Shown here piece after piece: positions 35,935 through 45,257 of a stretch of DNA of 64,000 nt. The stretch lies in NCBI RefSeq assembly GCF_009762775.1, contig NZ_CP046401.1, positions 744,001-808,000 of the forward strand, read 5' to 3'. The notes under the pieces are model-generated. The model was not told the origin of the DNA. It saw only the letters and a list, made by a program, of their open reading frames with translations, and ran no database searches. A program made the translations under genes and the position numbers. The first letter of the stretch is position 1; every line of letters starts with the position of its first letter. The stretch comes from Maribellus comscasis. GTDB taxonomy: Bacteria > Bacteroidota > Bacteroidia > Bacteroidales > Prolixibacteraceae.

Positions 35935-37023
35935 ATGAATAAATCAACAGCAAGAAAAAAAGGACTTCCCGTATTGCTTCACATTCTCGCCTGGTTTGTG
36001 CTCCTCATTTTACCACAAATTATTATAAGCCGGTACTGGGGAAATAACAATTTTATACCATGGGATTTTTATCTTTCTGCGGCAGTTTACGGGTTCATCT
36101 TTTATTTTAATTACCTGTTGCTGGTTCCAAGGTTTTATCTCAAAGAGAAAAAAACAATATATTTTGCTGTAGCACTGGCTGTTATAATTGTTTCATACTT
36201 TGTATTCATATACATTAACCGTCTGACTCACAATCCGGAGAGAGACAAAGTTTTTGAAGAGGCCATTCGAAATCTGGCGCACGAAAGAGAAATAAGACGG
36301 CCTCCTTTTCGGCTTATACAAATGTATCAGTACAGTATTCTATCGATTATAATTACCGGTTTTTCAATTGGACTTCGAGTAATTGAAAAACATTCAGCCA
36401 GCGAAAAACGCCAGAAAGAACTGGAAAAAGAAAAATTACATTCCGAACTGGCTTTTTTAAAGAATCAGGTGAGTCCGCATTTTTTCTTTAACACCTTAAA
36501 TAATATTTATTCGCTTATTGAAGTAAATACAAACGATGCACAGGAAGCTGTAATGAAACTTTCGCGGATGATGCGCTACTTGCTGTATGAATCGGAAAGT
36601 GAAAAAACACAACTCAGCAACGAAATTAATTTTCTGAACCATTACATCGATCTAATGCGTTTGCGGCTTTCCAGAAAAGTGGATCTACTGGTAGATCTTC
36701 CTGCAAACGACAGTAAGCTGAAAGTTCCTCCTTTGCTGTTTATTCCATTTATTGAAAATGCTTTTAAACATGGAATAACTTATCGCGAAAAATCGTTTAT
36801 TCACATTTCTATGAAAATCGAAGATTGTAAAATTCTATTTTCATGTAAAAACAGCATCGGAAAACAACTCGATAAAGAAATTAACGAAAACCATTCGGGC
36901 ATTGGGCTGGAAAATGTAAAAAAACGATTGAATCTGATTTTTCCAGACAAGTATATTTTAAACATTGAACCGACAGAAAAGGAATTTGATGTTTCACTTG
37001 AAATTGATTTAAAAGACTGCTGA
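35935..37023 (+). CDS. LytS-type sensor histidine kinase
   Basis: 362 residues with four predicted membrane helices (about 12-32, 45-65, 74-94, 128-148), a short linker coil, then the His_kinase domain with the phosphoacceptor His182 in NQVSPHFFFNTLNN and the ATP-binding N-box FIPFIENAFKHGI (about 272-284), G-box GIGLENVKKRL near 325. No separate sensory domain, so membrane helices or partners must detect the signal; adjacent pump activity is an obvious candidate. The response regulator begins one base after its stop, showing a two-component pair. Confidence 0.92.
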   Translation: MNKSTARKKGLPVLLHILAWFVLLILPQIIISRYWGNNNFIPWDFYLSAAVYGFIFYFNYLLLVPRFYLKEKKTIYFAVALAVIIVSYFVFIYINRLTHNPERDKVFEEAIRNLAHEREIRRPPFRLIQMYQYSILSIIITGFSIGLRVIEKHSASEKRQKELEKEKLHSELAFLKNQVSPHFFFNTLNNIYSLIEVNTNDAQEAVMKLSRMMRYLLYESESEKTQLSNEINFLNHYIDLMRLRLSRKVDLLVDLPANDSKLKVPPLLFIPFIENAFKHGITYREKSFIHISMKIEDCKILFSCKNSIGKQLDKEINENHSGIGLENVKKRLNLIFPDKYILNIEPTEKEFDVSLEIDLKDC

Positions 37024-37024
37024 T

Positions 37025-37738
37025 ATGATACGAACCATAGCCATAGACGACGAACCCCTTGCCCTGCAACTGGTAGACGGGTATATTTCGAAAACGCCTT
37101 TTTTGGAACTGGTTAATTCCTTTGACAATCCGCTGGATGCCATGGATTTTCTCAACAATGAAACCGTTGATTTAATTTTCCTTGATATCCACATGCCCGA
37201 TCTTTCGGGAATTGAATTTACACGCATTCTTCAAAACCGTCCTAAAATTATTTTTACTACAGCTTACGAAAAATATGCGCTTGAAGGTTTTAAACTCGAA
37301 GCGGTAGACTATCTTCTCAAACCATTTAGTTACGAAGAATTTCTTAAGGCAGCAAAAAAAGCAGAAAAGTTGATTCGTCTTGAAAACCATGCCCACGACA
37401 AAATTGAAGCCAACAGCGAATTTTTGTTTTTAAAATCGGAATACAAAATACGGCGGATAAATTTTAATGACATCAAATACATTGAAGGTTTAAAAGATTA
37501 TGTAAAAGTTTATCTTCAAAACGAGCCCAAACCTATTCTTTCGCTGAGTACATTAAAAGCGATGGAAGCAAAACTTCCTTCGGAAAAATTTATGCGTGTA
37601 CATCGCTCCTATATTGTCAACCTCGAAAAAATTGAAACCATAGAACGCAGCAGGATTGTATTTGAGAAAACCTATATCCCTGTAAGCGAACAATACAAAG
37701 AAAAATTTCAGGAATTTCTTGATAAAAATTTTTTATAA
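37025..37738 (+). CDS. LytTR family response regulator
   Basis: 237 residues. The receiver domain (1-120) has the acidic pair IDDE (7-10), phosphoacceptor Asp54 in FLDIHMPD, Thr in FTTAYEK and Lys99 in LLKPFSYEEF. The DNA-binding LytTR domain covers about 135-235 (FLFLKSEYKIRRINFNDI is its start; MRVHRSYIVNLEKIE follows). Partner of the LytS-type kinase just upstream; likely target is the efflux operon promoter near 31.1 kb (inference). Stop codon TAA at 37736-37738 directly abuts the stop of the convergent esterase gene. Confidence 0.94.
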   Translation: MIRTIAIDDEPLALQLVDGYISKTPFLELVNSFDNPLDAMDFLNNETVDLIFLDIHMPDLSGIEFTRILQNRPKIIFTTAYEKYALEGFKLEAVDYLLKPFSYEEFLKAAKKAEKLIRLENHAHDKIEANSEFLFLKSEYKIRRINFNDIKYIEGLKDYVKVYLQNEPKPILSLSTLKAMEAKLPSEKFMRVHRSYIVNLEKIETIERSRIVFEKTYIPVSEQYKEKFQEFLDKNFL

Positions 37739-39127
37739 TTATTCGGTACTAAAGCATGAAGCAGGCAAACCTGCTCCGTTAAATAAGTTTGGAGTAGCTG
37801 TGTTTGACCAGGCAAACCGAACATTTAAAGGTTCCTTTATTTTTTTCGACTGAACAATTACCTTCTCTCCTTTAATTTTAGCTTCAGCCGGATAATATAT
37901 ACCATCTGCACCGGCAATCTCAAAACAGCCTAAACTATTGCCTTTCGCATGCAAGCCAGCAGCATGTTCAAAAGAAATTAACACTTTGTTTTTGTCAATA
38001 TCCATCGATTTAAAAAGTGGACCGGAATCTTCTATTTTTTCGGTTTCATAATAGCGGTTTAACGCCAAATTTGCAAATCGCAAGCCCACATCCTGTTTAT
38101 TTTTAGGATGAATATTGGTTGTATCACCAATATCGCTAAGTACTACCATTCCTGTATTTTCAACTTTCTCCAGGGTTTTTCTCTGTGCCTCTCTGACTAT
38201 GACTCCTTCAAAAGGTCTTCCATATTTGTAAGGTGCAATCTGGGCAAAGTAAAAAGGAAAATTATATCCCCAGTTGTTTCGCCAGCTGGCGATTAAATTT
38301 GATAAAAGCGCGGTGTAGGCGTAGCCATTTATGGTATTTGCCTCACCCTGGTACCACAACGCTCCCGCAATACGAAAAGGGATAAGCGGAAAAATCATTG
38401 CGTTATAAATTCGTGCCGGTTCAACAGGTCCCCAGGGAACAGTTTTTTGTAAAGCAGCGGCAGTCTGCAAAAAATCATCATTCTCAATAACTTCCTCAGG
38501 CATCCAGGCTTCGGCTGGTGTTCCTCCCCAGCTCGAATTGATTAAACCAACCGGAACCCCCATCTCTTTTTGGAGTTGTCGTCCAAAAAAATATGCAACA
38601 GCACTAAAATCTTTCATGGTTTCAGGCGAACATTCCTTCCATACTCCTGTACAATGTTCCTGTGGATAAAGCGAAGAACTGTTCTGCACAGTAAAAAGAC
38701 GTATTTCGGGATAATCGGCTGCGGCAATTTCCTCTTCGCGATTGTTAATACCTGCCATCGCTGTCCACTCCATATTCGATTGACCGGAACATAACCAGAC
38801 CTCACCAATGAGCACATTTTTGAGTACAATTTTGTTGTAACCTTTTATGGTGATGTTATAGGGACCTCCAGCCCCCGGCGTTTTCAGTTTTATTTCCCAG
38901 GTTCCCTGACTTTCTACTTTTACCGACTTTGATTCGTCCATCCAGTCACCTTTAATATTTACAGTTTCGCCCGGTTTTGCCCAGCCCCGGAATTTGACTT
39001 CAGTGTTTTGCTGAAGGACCATGTTATCTGAAAATATCTCAGGAAGTGAAACATTGGCTACTGCCGAATGATAAAAACCCAAAAATACAGAGATAACTAA
39101 AATTGACAGTTTACGTATCTTTTTCAT
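37739..39127 (-). CDS. Exported sialate O-acetylesterase
   Basis: 462 residues from the ATG at 39127, which starts a signal peptide (about 1-25, ending AVANV); the longer ATG at 39166 adds residues before it. It is of the SASA/SGNH family with block I LCSGQSNMEW (GQSN, nucleophile Ser), INSSWGGTPAEAW (block II), and GALWYQGEANT (block III). Such enzymes remove O-acetyl groups from sialic acid or, in Bacteroidota, from plant polysaccharides such as xylan. Lies alone, convergent with the LytTR gene and divergent from the thioredoxin-like gene, so the substrate is open. Confidence 0.9.
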   Translation of the reverse strand: MKKIRKLSILVISVFLGFYHSAVANVSLPEIFSDNMVLQQNTEVKFRGWAKPGETVNIKGDWMDESKSVKVESQGTWEIKLKTPGAGGPYNITIKGYNKIVLKNVLIGEVWLCSGQSNMEWTAMAGINNREEEIAAADYPEIRLFTVQNSSSLYPQEHCTGVWKECSPETMKDFSAVAYFFGRQLQKEMGVPVGLINSSWGGTPAEAWMPEEVIENDDFLQTAAALQKTVPWGPVEPARIYNAMIFPLIPFRIAGALWYQGEANTINGYAYTALLSNLIASWRNNWGYNFPFYFAQIAPYKYGRPFEGVIVREAQRKTLEKVENTGMVVLSDIGDTTNIHPKNKQDVGLRFANLALNRYYETEKIEDSGPLFKSMDIDKNKVLISFEHAAGLHAKGNSLGCFEIAGADGIYYPAEAKIKGEKVIVQSKKIKEPLNVRFAWSNTATPNLFNGAGLPASCFSTE

Positions 39128-39283
39128 TTTTTGCAGAAGAATAACGGTTTCAGTAAAAGTAGACAAAATATTACTTTCCCGCCTGACTTTCCCGGCATTT
39201 GAAGGCTTAAAAACAGTTAAAATAATTCTACTTCGAAGAAGTTTATATGTTTTTGCTAAATTTAGCGCCCTAATCCTTGTTCG

Positions 39284-40681
39284 ATGAATAAAAACCTAAT
39301 TCATATTTTAACTTGCCTAACATTAATTTTGCTTTTTTCAAGTCAGCTATTGGCACAAGACTTTACACTGGAAATTACAATAGAAAATCAGCCGGATAAT
39401 GTAATTACCTTAGGTGAGGTAAAGGGCGACAAATTCACTCCAATTGACAGTGTACAAGCAGTAAATAAGGTGGTTAGGTTTACCTTTCCCGGAAATGCTC
39501 ATGCGGGAGTATACCGTTTAATTTTGGGACAAACCCTGGTTGCTAAAGTCATGAATGAAGCTCCCCAACAACTCGATCTTATTTTTAACAAAGAGAATAT
39601 CATTCTGGAAACAGACTTTAACGCGCCGGAAGATAAGCTACAGGTTATTTTATCGGAAGAAAACAGGGTATGGCATGAGTTCAAAAGACGGGAAATTTTA
39701 TTCAGGGAAGAATTAAATACCGTTGAGAAGGAGGTAGATTACTACTCCGGGAAAAGCAATTCTGAAAAATTGGCCGCTTCCATTGAAAGCTATAACCGAT
39801 TACAAAAACGTCGTGATGAATTTATTTCAGAAATTACAGATAAAAACAATGAACTGCTGGCTTCAAAAATGATCCTGCTCTTTAGGGAACCTTTTCTGGA
39901 TGGCTACCTGAGCCCAGAACTGAGAAAAAAAATATTTCAAACAGAATACCTGAGAAACAAAGATTTTACCAATGATACGCTGGTCTATTCACAGGTGTAT
40001 ACCGACATTATTTTTAGTTATCTGGTAAGCTTTAATCAAAAAAATTATACGCCGGTACAACGTGAAAATGAATATAAAAAAGCAGTGGATATAGTTCTTC
40101 CGGCAACAAATCAAAATCCAAAAGTGTATGAATTTATCCTTGATTATTTAATTCATGGTTTTGAGGTTTTACAGATGGGTAATGTCCTTTCTTACATCGG
40201 TGAGAATTATGCGGAAACGGTTTGTAAAACCGACGAAAAAACAACGCTGGAAAGAAAGTTGTTGTTGTATAAGATGAGCCCCGGAACTGAAGTTCCGGAT
40301 TTTACACTTAACGACATTAACGGAGATCCGGTTACACTTTCCGAAGTACAAAAAGAGAAAACCTTATTGTTGTTTTGGGCAAGTTGGTGCCCGCATTGCA
40401 ACGAAATGATTCCTTACATCAAAAGCTGGATAAAACAACAAAATACTCCTGTTGAAGTAGTTGCTATTTCGCTTGATACCTCAGCTGAAGAATGGAAAAA
40501 TGCAATAGCAAATCTAAAAACCGGCGCATGGTTTAACGTTTCCGATTTACAGAAGTGGGACGGGCAAGTAGCGACCGATTACAACATTTACGCCACACCG
40601 ACGCTGTTTGTCATCGACAAAAACCGGAAAATTATCGCCATGCCTGTTACAACAAAAGATCTGGCCGAACTAAGGTTGTAA
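39284..40681 (+). CDS. TlpA-like thioredoxin with N-terminal DUF4369-type domain
   Basis: 465 residues with a signal peptide (about 1-24, ending LLAQD). The N-terminal part (about 25-130) is a beta-rich DUF4369-type domain; the middle is a helical spacer; the C-terminal 130 residues are an AhpC-TSA/thioredoxin domain with the redox motif WASWCPHC (Cys369, Cys372) and cis-Pro in YATPTLFVI. It should reduce or isomerise disulphides in the periplasm, or serve as a cytochrome/iron stress factor as proposed for similar Bacteroidota proteins. Single gene, divergent from the esterase gene. Confidence 0.85.
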   Translation: MNKNLIHILTCLTLILLFSSQLLAQDFTLEITIENQPDNVITLGEVKGDKFTPIDSVQAVNKVVRFTFPGNAHAGVYRLILGQTLVAKVMNEAPQQLDLIFNKENIILETDFNAPEDKLQVILSEENRVWHEFKRREILFREELNTVEKEVDYYSGKSNSEKLAASIESYNRLQKRRDEFISEITDKNNELLASKMILLFREPFLDGYLSPELRKKIFQTEYLRNKDFTNDTLVYSQVYTDIIFSYLVSFNQKNYTPVQRENEYKKAVDIVLPATNQNPKVYEFILDYLIHGFEVLQMGNVLSYIGENYAETVCKTDEKTTLERKLLLYKMSPGTEVPDFTLNDINGDPVTLSEVQKEKTLLLFWASWCPHCNEMIPYIKSWIKQQNTPVEVVAISLDTSAEEWKNAIANLKTGAWFNVSDLQKWDGQVATDYNIYATPTLFVIDKNRKIIAMPVTTKDLAELRL

Positions 40682-40742
40682 CACAATATTGCTTTTTGAT
40701 GTATTGTTTAAATAAAAGCAGTTAACAAGCCGGGGGCACATT

Positions 40743-42038
40743 TCAGCGGCTCTCCGGCAAAGATCCCTCTAACAATTTATTCATCAGTTCCACCGACTTC
40801 TGAACACCGTCTACAGCCCGAACCTGTTTCCGTATGTTTGCTGCTTTTCTCCGGTACTTCTCTTTTGAGATCTCTTTTACCGTTTTTAAAATCCGTTTCT
40901 CCGAGACGGCATAAAGCGGAATCCGAATCGCCATTCCTCTGCGTGCAATCCCATCAATATTGGCCTGTTGTTCCGCCTGAAAACCGATGCCGACAACCGG
41001 TGTTCCTGCCCAGGCAGCCGTTTGAATGGTTCCCTGCCCGCCATGAAGAACAGCTATATCAGCCATTTCAGTCACCTGGGCAGCGGGCAAAAAACGGGTG
41101 GCAAAAAAATTGTCTGTTCGTCTCCCCAATTCACCAGGATCCATAATCGTTGTAGTAGAGCAAACCACATTTAAGGCAGGATTCTTTCTCAGTGCTTTTA
41201 CAATCAACCTGAGCGTTTCCGGATATCCCGAACTTCCTAACGAACAATAAACATTGATACCGGGCCGGGCAAATACTTTTTTTATTCTGTTATCAAGTAA
41301 AAAATCAATCCTTGAAAATATAGGCCCTGTATAATAATATCCGGGAGTGAGATCATCTTCAGCCAAACCGCTTAATACGGGCAAATCAGGCAACAAAGTA
41401 ATGTCGCCTCTAAACAAATCAGTAATATTATAAATTGGTTTTAATCCAAAATGTGCCCTTGCCTCATTAAAAGTAGTAAGTGATGCTTTGGCAGAATCTC
41501 CCAGCAACACTTTCTTCATAATTTTTCGTTTGACTACACCAGGTAAAACATACCGCATAAAAAAATTCCGCTCCATCGTGTTGGGCATATTGTACATTTC
41601 GTGGTGAATAAAAGCCGGACAATTGACCGTTGGCACCTGCGTAACCATAGGCAATTTGGCATACGGAACCGATATCATACAACTCAGGTTTAACCCGGCA
41701 TATACACCATCTGGCTGAAAATCGCCAAAAGCTTTTAAATCGGCCTCGGCCATTTTTATCCATTGTTCTTTTGATATCGGAAGAGGTGTCCCGACAGCAG
41801 CTTTATAACGGTTAATATCCATTATAACCTTGTGCTGCTCCCACGTTAGTTCAGGCTGAAGATTTTTCTCATCAATTCCTGCTTCTGCAATATACTTATT
41901 GTGTATCCCGCCATGATTAAAAAATTTTACCCTGGCTCCTGTTTTTTTCATACCAATTGCGGTTTCCAGAGCACGTGTAAAATCGCCCAGATTATGTCCA
42001 TAAGAAAAAAAAGCCCATTTGAAATTAGATCTATGCAT
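40743..42038 (-). CDS. Glycosyltransferase, UGT/MGT-type (GT1 fold)
   Basis: 431 residues with no signal peptide. N-terminal Rossmann domain starts FFSYGHNLGDFTRALETAIG, and the C-terminal nucleotide-sugar domain has the GT-B motif LHGGQGTIQTAAWAGTPVV followed by AEQQANIDGIARRGMAI, the usual His and Glu/Gln donor contacts (HGGxGT and Q). Such enzymes add sugars to lipids, antibiotics or other small acceptors. It is a lone gene with no glycolipid or polyketide neighbours, so the acceptor is unknown. It carries no carrier or biosynthetic gene nearby. Confidence 0.88.
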   Translation of the reverse strand: MHRSNFKWAFFSYGHNLGDFTRALETAIGMKKTGARVKFFNHGGIHNKYIAEAGIDEKNLQPELTWEQHKVIMDINRYKAAVGTPLPISKEQWIKMAEADLKAFGDFQPDGVYAGLNLSCMISVPYAKLPMVTQVPTVNCPAFIHHEMYNMPNTMERNFFMRYVLPGVVKRKIMKKVLLGDSAKASLTTFNEARAHFGLKPIYNITDLFRGDITLLPDLPVLSGLAEDDLTPGYYYTGPIFSRIDFLLDNRIKKVFARPGINVYCSLGSSGYPETLRLIVKALRKNPALNVVCSTTTIMDPGELGRRTDNFFATRFLPAAQVTEMADIAVLHGGQGTIQTAAWAGTPVVGIGFQAEQQANIDGIARRGMAIRIPLYAVSEKRILKTVKEISKEKYRRKAANIRKQVRAVDGVQKSVELMNKLLEGSLPESR

Positions 42039-42229
42039 TAGCCCGGTTGTTTTAATTAGAATATTTTACCTGACGTAAACCTCATTTATACCCCTTATGT
42101 TTATCAAAAGAAAAGATAAACAAAACAAAAGAAGTTTCCCCGCTTATATGTCATAAAATATGAACGAATAAATCTGAGTTTGTAATTATAAACGGCAACA
42201 ACTACTTTTATTGCTGAAAAAACAGCCTG

Positions 42230-42934
42230 ATGAACCTTGAAAGTGAAATTCAAAACGAACTAAAATCCCGTGGAGCAGATCTTGCTCATTTTGTTGATAT
42301 TTCGCATCTGCATAAAAAGCACAATAAAAATTTTCCTGTTGCCATTTTAGTTGGAATGATTTTATCGCGAAAATATCTTGGAGAGATTACGCTTAATCCT
42401 GATTATGTTGCGGAAAAAATTCGAACTAAAATTGTTAAAAACGACGAGTTCGAAATAAAAGAAAAACAAACCGATACAATAGCAGATTTTATGGCGAATT
42501 TTCTCACGAACAAGGGCTATAAAGCCTATTCGCAATCGGAGAAAAACATTGCAGACACAGGCTTTTATGATTTTAACAACAACCGCACTCCCCTGCCCCA
42601 CAAAACCGTTGCCCTCCTGGCCGGACTGGGTTGGATTGGCAAACACAATCTGTTGGTAACCCGGGATTTTGGAAGCGCTATTTCCATGTGTACCGTGTTA
42701 ACCGACGCACCATTAAAAACCAAAGCTTTTCCTCTGCCAACATCTTCCTGTGGAAATTGTAAAGTTTGTGTAGATGTTTGTGCCGACGGTGCTTTACATG
42801 GAAACAACTGGAAACCCGGACTGGAACGCGAAAAGATTATCGATGTAAACCAGTGTACAACCTGTATAAAATGTCTGGTTTTCTGCCCGTGGACACAAAA
42901 ATATATAAGTACAAAATCGGAGCCAGTGGCTTAA
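42230..42934 (+). CDS. Double 4Fe-4S cluster protein related to epoxyqueuosine reductase
   Basis: 234 residues. Central GLGWIGKHNLLVT (about 128-140) is the cobalamin-protein signature of QueG-like enzymes; two ferredoxin motifs follow, CGNCKVCVDVC and CTTCIKCLVFC (about 178-225). The protein is shorter than QueG (about 310-380 residues) and lacks its C-terminal HEAT repeat, so it is more likely a relative of unknown substrate than true QueG. Cytoplasmic. Its start is the first ATG; the next gene follows 69 bases later. Confidence 0.8.
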   Translation: MNLESEIQNELKSRGADLAHFVDISHLHKKHNKNFPVAILVGMILSRKYLGEITLNPDYVAEKIRTKIVKNDEFEIKEKQTDTIADFMANFLTNKGYKAYSQSEKNIADTGFYDFNNNRTPLPHKTVALLAGLGWIGKHNLLVTRDFGSAISMCTVLTDAPLKTKAFPLPTSSCGNCKVCVDVCADGALHGNNWKPGLEREKIIDVNQCTTCIKCLVFCPWTQKYISTKSEPVA

Positions 42935-43003
42935 AAGAAAGTTTTTAATTTTCTTTCATTTTTTGTAACTTATATGATATTACCAACCTTAAATCAAAAA
43001 GTT

Positions 43004-43246
43004 ATGGCTGTTTACAAAATTGAAAACTATGTACTTCGGTACGACATGACCAACAACAAACCTTGGGTGATTTTTCACTATAAGGTAGATGGAAACTGGA
43101 GAAACCAAAACTGGTTCCCGCCTCACGAAGATGCAGTTTATCTGGCTGATGTATTTCGTAACGAAAAACCCTTGTATTATGTTGATGTTGGCACGAGGAA
43201 GTGGATAACCACCTCTGCCGAAGAAATTGGCGAAGAAGAAACATAA
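43004..43246 (+). CDS. Small acidic protein, function unknown
   Basis: 80 residues from the ATG at 43004 (an earlier in-frame ATG at 42974 exists but falls in the AT-rich leader). The sequence is compact and aromatic-rich (VIFHYKVDGNWRNQNWF, LADVFRNEKPLYYVDVG) with an acidic end. No domain recognised and no membrane segment. A perfect terminator follows it at once, consistent with a real, separately terminated gene. Confidence 0.6.
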   Translation: MAVYKIENYVLRYDMTNNKPWVIFHYKVDGNWRNQNWFPPHEDAVYLADVFRNEKPLYYVDVGTRKWITTSAEEIGEEET

Positions 43247-43267
43247 AAAAGCACTGTCTTATAGTAG

Positions 43268-43303
43268 AAAAAGGATTCTCCGACTTTTGGAGAATCCTTT
43301 TTT
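43268..43303 (+). terminator. Terminator after the small acidic protein gene
   Basis: A perfect stem AAAAGGATTCTCC / GGAGAATCCTTTT with a 7-base loop, ending in a run of T. Confidence 0.85.
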
Positions 43304-43310
43304 ATATTTG
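43303..43310 (+). promoter_or_regulatory. -7 box for the AraC regulator at 43371
   Basis: TATATTTG matches TAnnTTTG, 60 bases before the ATG and immediately behind the preceding terminator. No correctly spaced -33 box. Confidence 0.35.
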
Positions 43311-43370
43311 CTTTTATTTCCAGACTTTATCTGCGATTCATTATTTTTACATCTTTATTGTAATCGCTAA

Positions 43371-44360
43371 ATGAAAATCACGCTAAATACACCTTTTGAG
43401 AATCTTGCCGGCTTGTTTACACATTTTGGAAAATCAATAGATTTAACCGTAAATGAGAAAAAAGAGGACAGAAAGATTGAAGTTTCTCCAACACACGGAA
43501 AAGGAAGTATTTGGTTCAGGGAAGTGACCAATGGAATGGGACTGGCCATCGCCAAAGGTTTAGAATTAAAGGAAGAACTGGAAATAACCTATAATCACAA
43601 TAAACGAATTCCGGCTTACGCACTAATCTTTTTTAAAGAGTTGGGAGGATTTGTTCGGTTGTATTCTGAAAAAGAAAAGAAGGAAATTAAAATACAGAAT
43701 GGAGGATACCTGATTTCTTCTGCCGTTCATGAAATCCATACATTTTTACCTGAAAAAACCACTGATTTGGTGAGCATTTTTATTTTTCCCGAATTTATTG
43801 AAAAGCATTTGCAAACCTTGATTGAACATCGAAAAAGTGGAGAAAAAAATGCTTTTGTGGAAGAACTTCTATTGCGAATTGAAACGCTTACTCCTGAAAT
43901 TATGTTGGGAATGAATGCACTGGAAAACAACCAATTTACAGGAAAGCTAAAATGTATCTACCTGGAAAGCAAAGTACTCGAACTGATTGCCCTGTTTTTT
44001 AAAGCAGAGGAAGATAAGGAATCACAAAAAAACTCACTGACAAAAAGAGAACAAACACAAATTTTTGAAGCGCAAACCATTCTGAAGGAGAGGCTGGAGA
44101 ATCCTCCCGGAATTGTTGAACTGGCACATTTGGTTGGGATGAATGAATATAAACTCCGCCTGGGATTTAAGGAACTTTTTGACAATACCATTTACGGTTA
44201 TCTACGTCAGCAACGAATGCTAAAAGCCAAGGAACTGATTGAAACCAGAGAACTTTCGGTTTCTGAAGCAGGTTACATGGTAGGCTATTCCAATATGAGC
44301 CATTTTGCCAACGCTTTTAAAAACGAATTTGGAATTACTCCCGGCCAGCTCAAAAAGTAA
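43371..44360 (+). CDS. AraC family transcriptional regulator of the MMPL export operon
   Basis: 329 residues. The N-terminal 220 residues are not a clear cupin; the C-terminal 100 contain the two AraC helix-turn-helix motifs (IVELAHLVGMNEYKLRLGFKE is the first, split over a turn; VSEAGYMVGYSNMSHFANAFK the second) and the FGITPGQLKK end. The N-terminal half with AVHEIHTFLPEKTTDLV resembles PchR-like ligand sensors. It lies 52 bases before a consensus promoter that drives the export operon, so it is the probable activator (inference). Confidence 0.85.
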   Translation: MKITLNTPFENLAGLFTHFGKSIDLTVNEKKEDRKIEVSPTHGKGSIWFREVTNGMGLAIAKGLELKEELEITYNHNKRIPAYALIFFKELGGFVRLYSEKEKKEIKIQNGGYLISSAVHEIHTFLPEKTTDLVSIFIFPEFIEKHLQTLIEHRKSGEKNAFVEELLLRIETLTPEIMLGMNALENNQFTGKLKCIYLESKVLELIALFFKAEEDKESQKNSLTKREQTQIFEAQTILKERLENPPGIVELAHLVGMNEYKLRLGFKELFDNTIYGYLRQQRMLKAKELIETRELSVSEAGYMVGYSNMSHFANAFKNEFGITPGQLKK

Positions 44361-44411
44361 AAAACCGGGTTCCTTTTCAAATTTTCGGGGCAGCCTTACT
44401 TGCTCTTCGGG

Positions 44412-44443
44412 TTGTACCGGGCTTCTCTTGCAAACTACTTTTG
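44412..44443 (+). promoter_or_regulatory. Promoter of the LolA-like/barrel/MMPL/NmrA operon
   Basis: TTG (44412-44414), 21 bases, then TACTTTTG (44436-44443). The expected start near 44449 leaves about 22 bases to the ATG at 44471. Confidence 0.55.
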
Positions 44444-44470
44444 CTGGTATAGATTTTAAACGTTTTAATT

Positions 44471-45241
44471 ATGAAATTTATACCTGTCAGGATTTTACTT
44501 TTATTTATTATCGGAAGTCACACAATCCCTTCTTTGCAAGCCCAGGATGAAAGTGCATTTGAGATAATGAAGAAAAATGATGCCTTACCCGAGCCAACAG
44601 ATAATCAGGCAAGAATAGAGTTATTGCTCAAAGATAAAAGGGGGAATACGATTCATCGTTCACTCGATTCGTACACGCTAAAAACAAGCTTTGGTTACAA
44701 TTCGCTGATAGAAGTAGTTTCGCCGGCCGATATTACAGGAATGCGGCTGCTTTCCATCGCACAAACCGGGGAGGATGACCAGCGGCTGTATTTGCCTTCT
44801 TTTGGCAAATCAAGGAAAATATCCAGTTCAGGAAAGACAGGTAAATTTTTGGGATCGGATATTTATTTTTACGACCTGGAAGACCACGATCTCGATGAAT
44901 TTACATACCGTTTTGATGGTGAAAAAGAATGGGACGGGCAAAATTATTACATTATTGAGTCCACACCGAAAGACAAAAATGCGCCATACTCCAAAACCAC
45001 TCACTGGGTAAATGCCGCCGATTATTTTGTGTATAAAAGCGAAATGTACGATGAAAAAGGTCGCTTGCTTAAAACGCTGGTGGTGAATAAAACCAAAACT
45101 GATGATGGCATTATTTTACCGGTGGATATGACCATAACCAATGTACAACAAAAACATTCTACAGAATATCACCTTATCCGAAACCAAATAAACACAGGAA
45201 TTTCGCCGGATATATTCACAGTAAAATACCTGGGGAATTAG
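44471..45241 (+). CDS. LolA-like outer-membrane lipoprotein-sorting protein
   Basis: 256 residues with a signal peptide (about 1-24, ending LQAQD). The mature part is a LolA/LolB-like curved beta-sheet: SFGYNSLIEVVSPADITGMRLL, then RLYLPSFGKSRKISSSGKTGKFLGSD (split), YRFDGEKEWDGQNYYIIES and THWVNAADYFVYKSEMYDE. Members of this branch sit with MMPL transporters and are thought to carry hydrophobic cargo across the periplasm. First gene of the operon; the barrel gene follows 16 bases later. Confidence 0.82.
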   Translation: MKFIPVRILLLFIIGSHTIPSLQAQDESAFEIMKKNDALPEPTDNQARIELLLKDKRGNTIHRSLDSYTLKTSFGYNSLIEVVSPADITGMRLLSIAQTGEDDQRLYLPSFGKSRKISSSGKTGKFLGSDIYFYDLEDHDLDEFTYRFDGEKEWDGQNYYIIESTPKDKNAPYSKTTHWVNAADYFVYKSEMYDEKGRLLKTLVVNKTKTDDGIILPVDMTITNVQQKHSTEYHLIRNQINTGISPDIFTVKYLGN

Positions 45242-45257
45242 TCTCAAAGCCAATACA

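Noticed and set aside
43303..43370. Promoter for the AraC gene with full -33/-7 pair
   Set aside because: Only the -7 box fits; the nearest TTTG is 13 bases away, inside the terminator hairpin, so a full promoter is not claimed.
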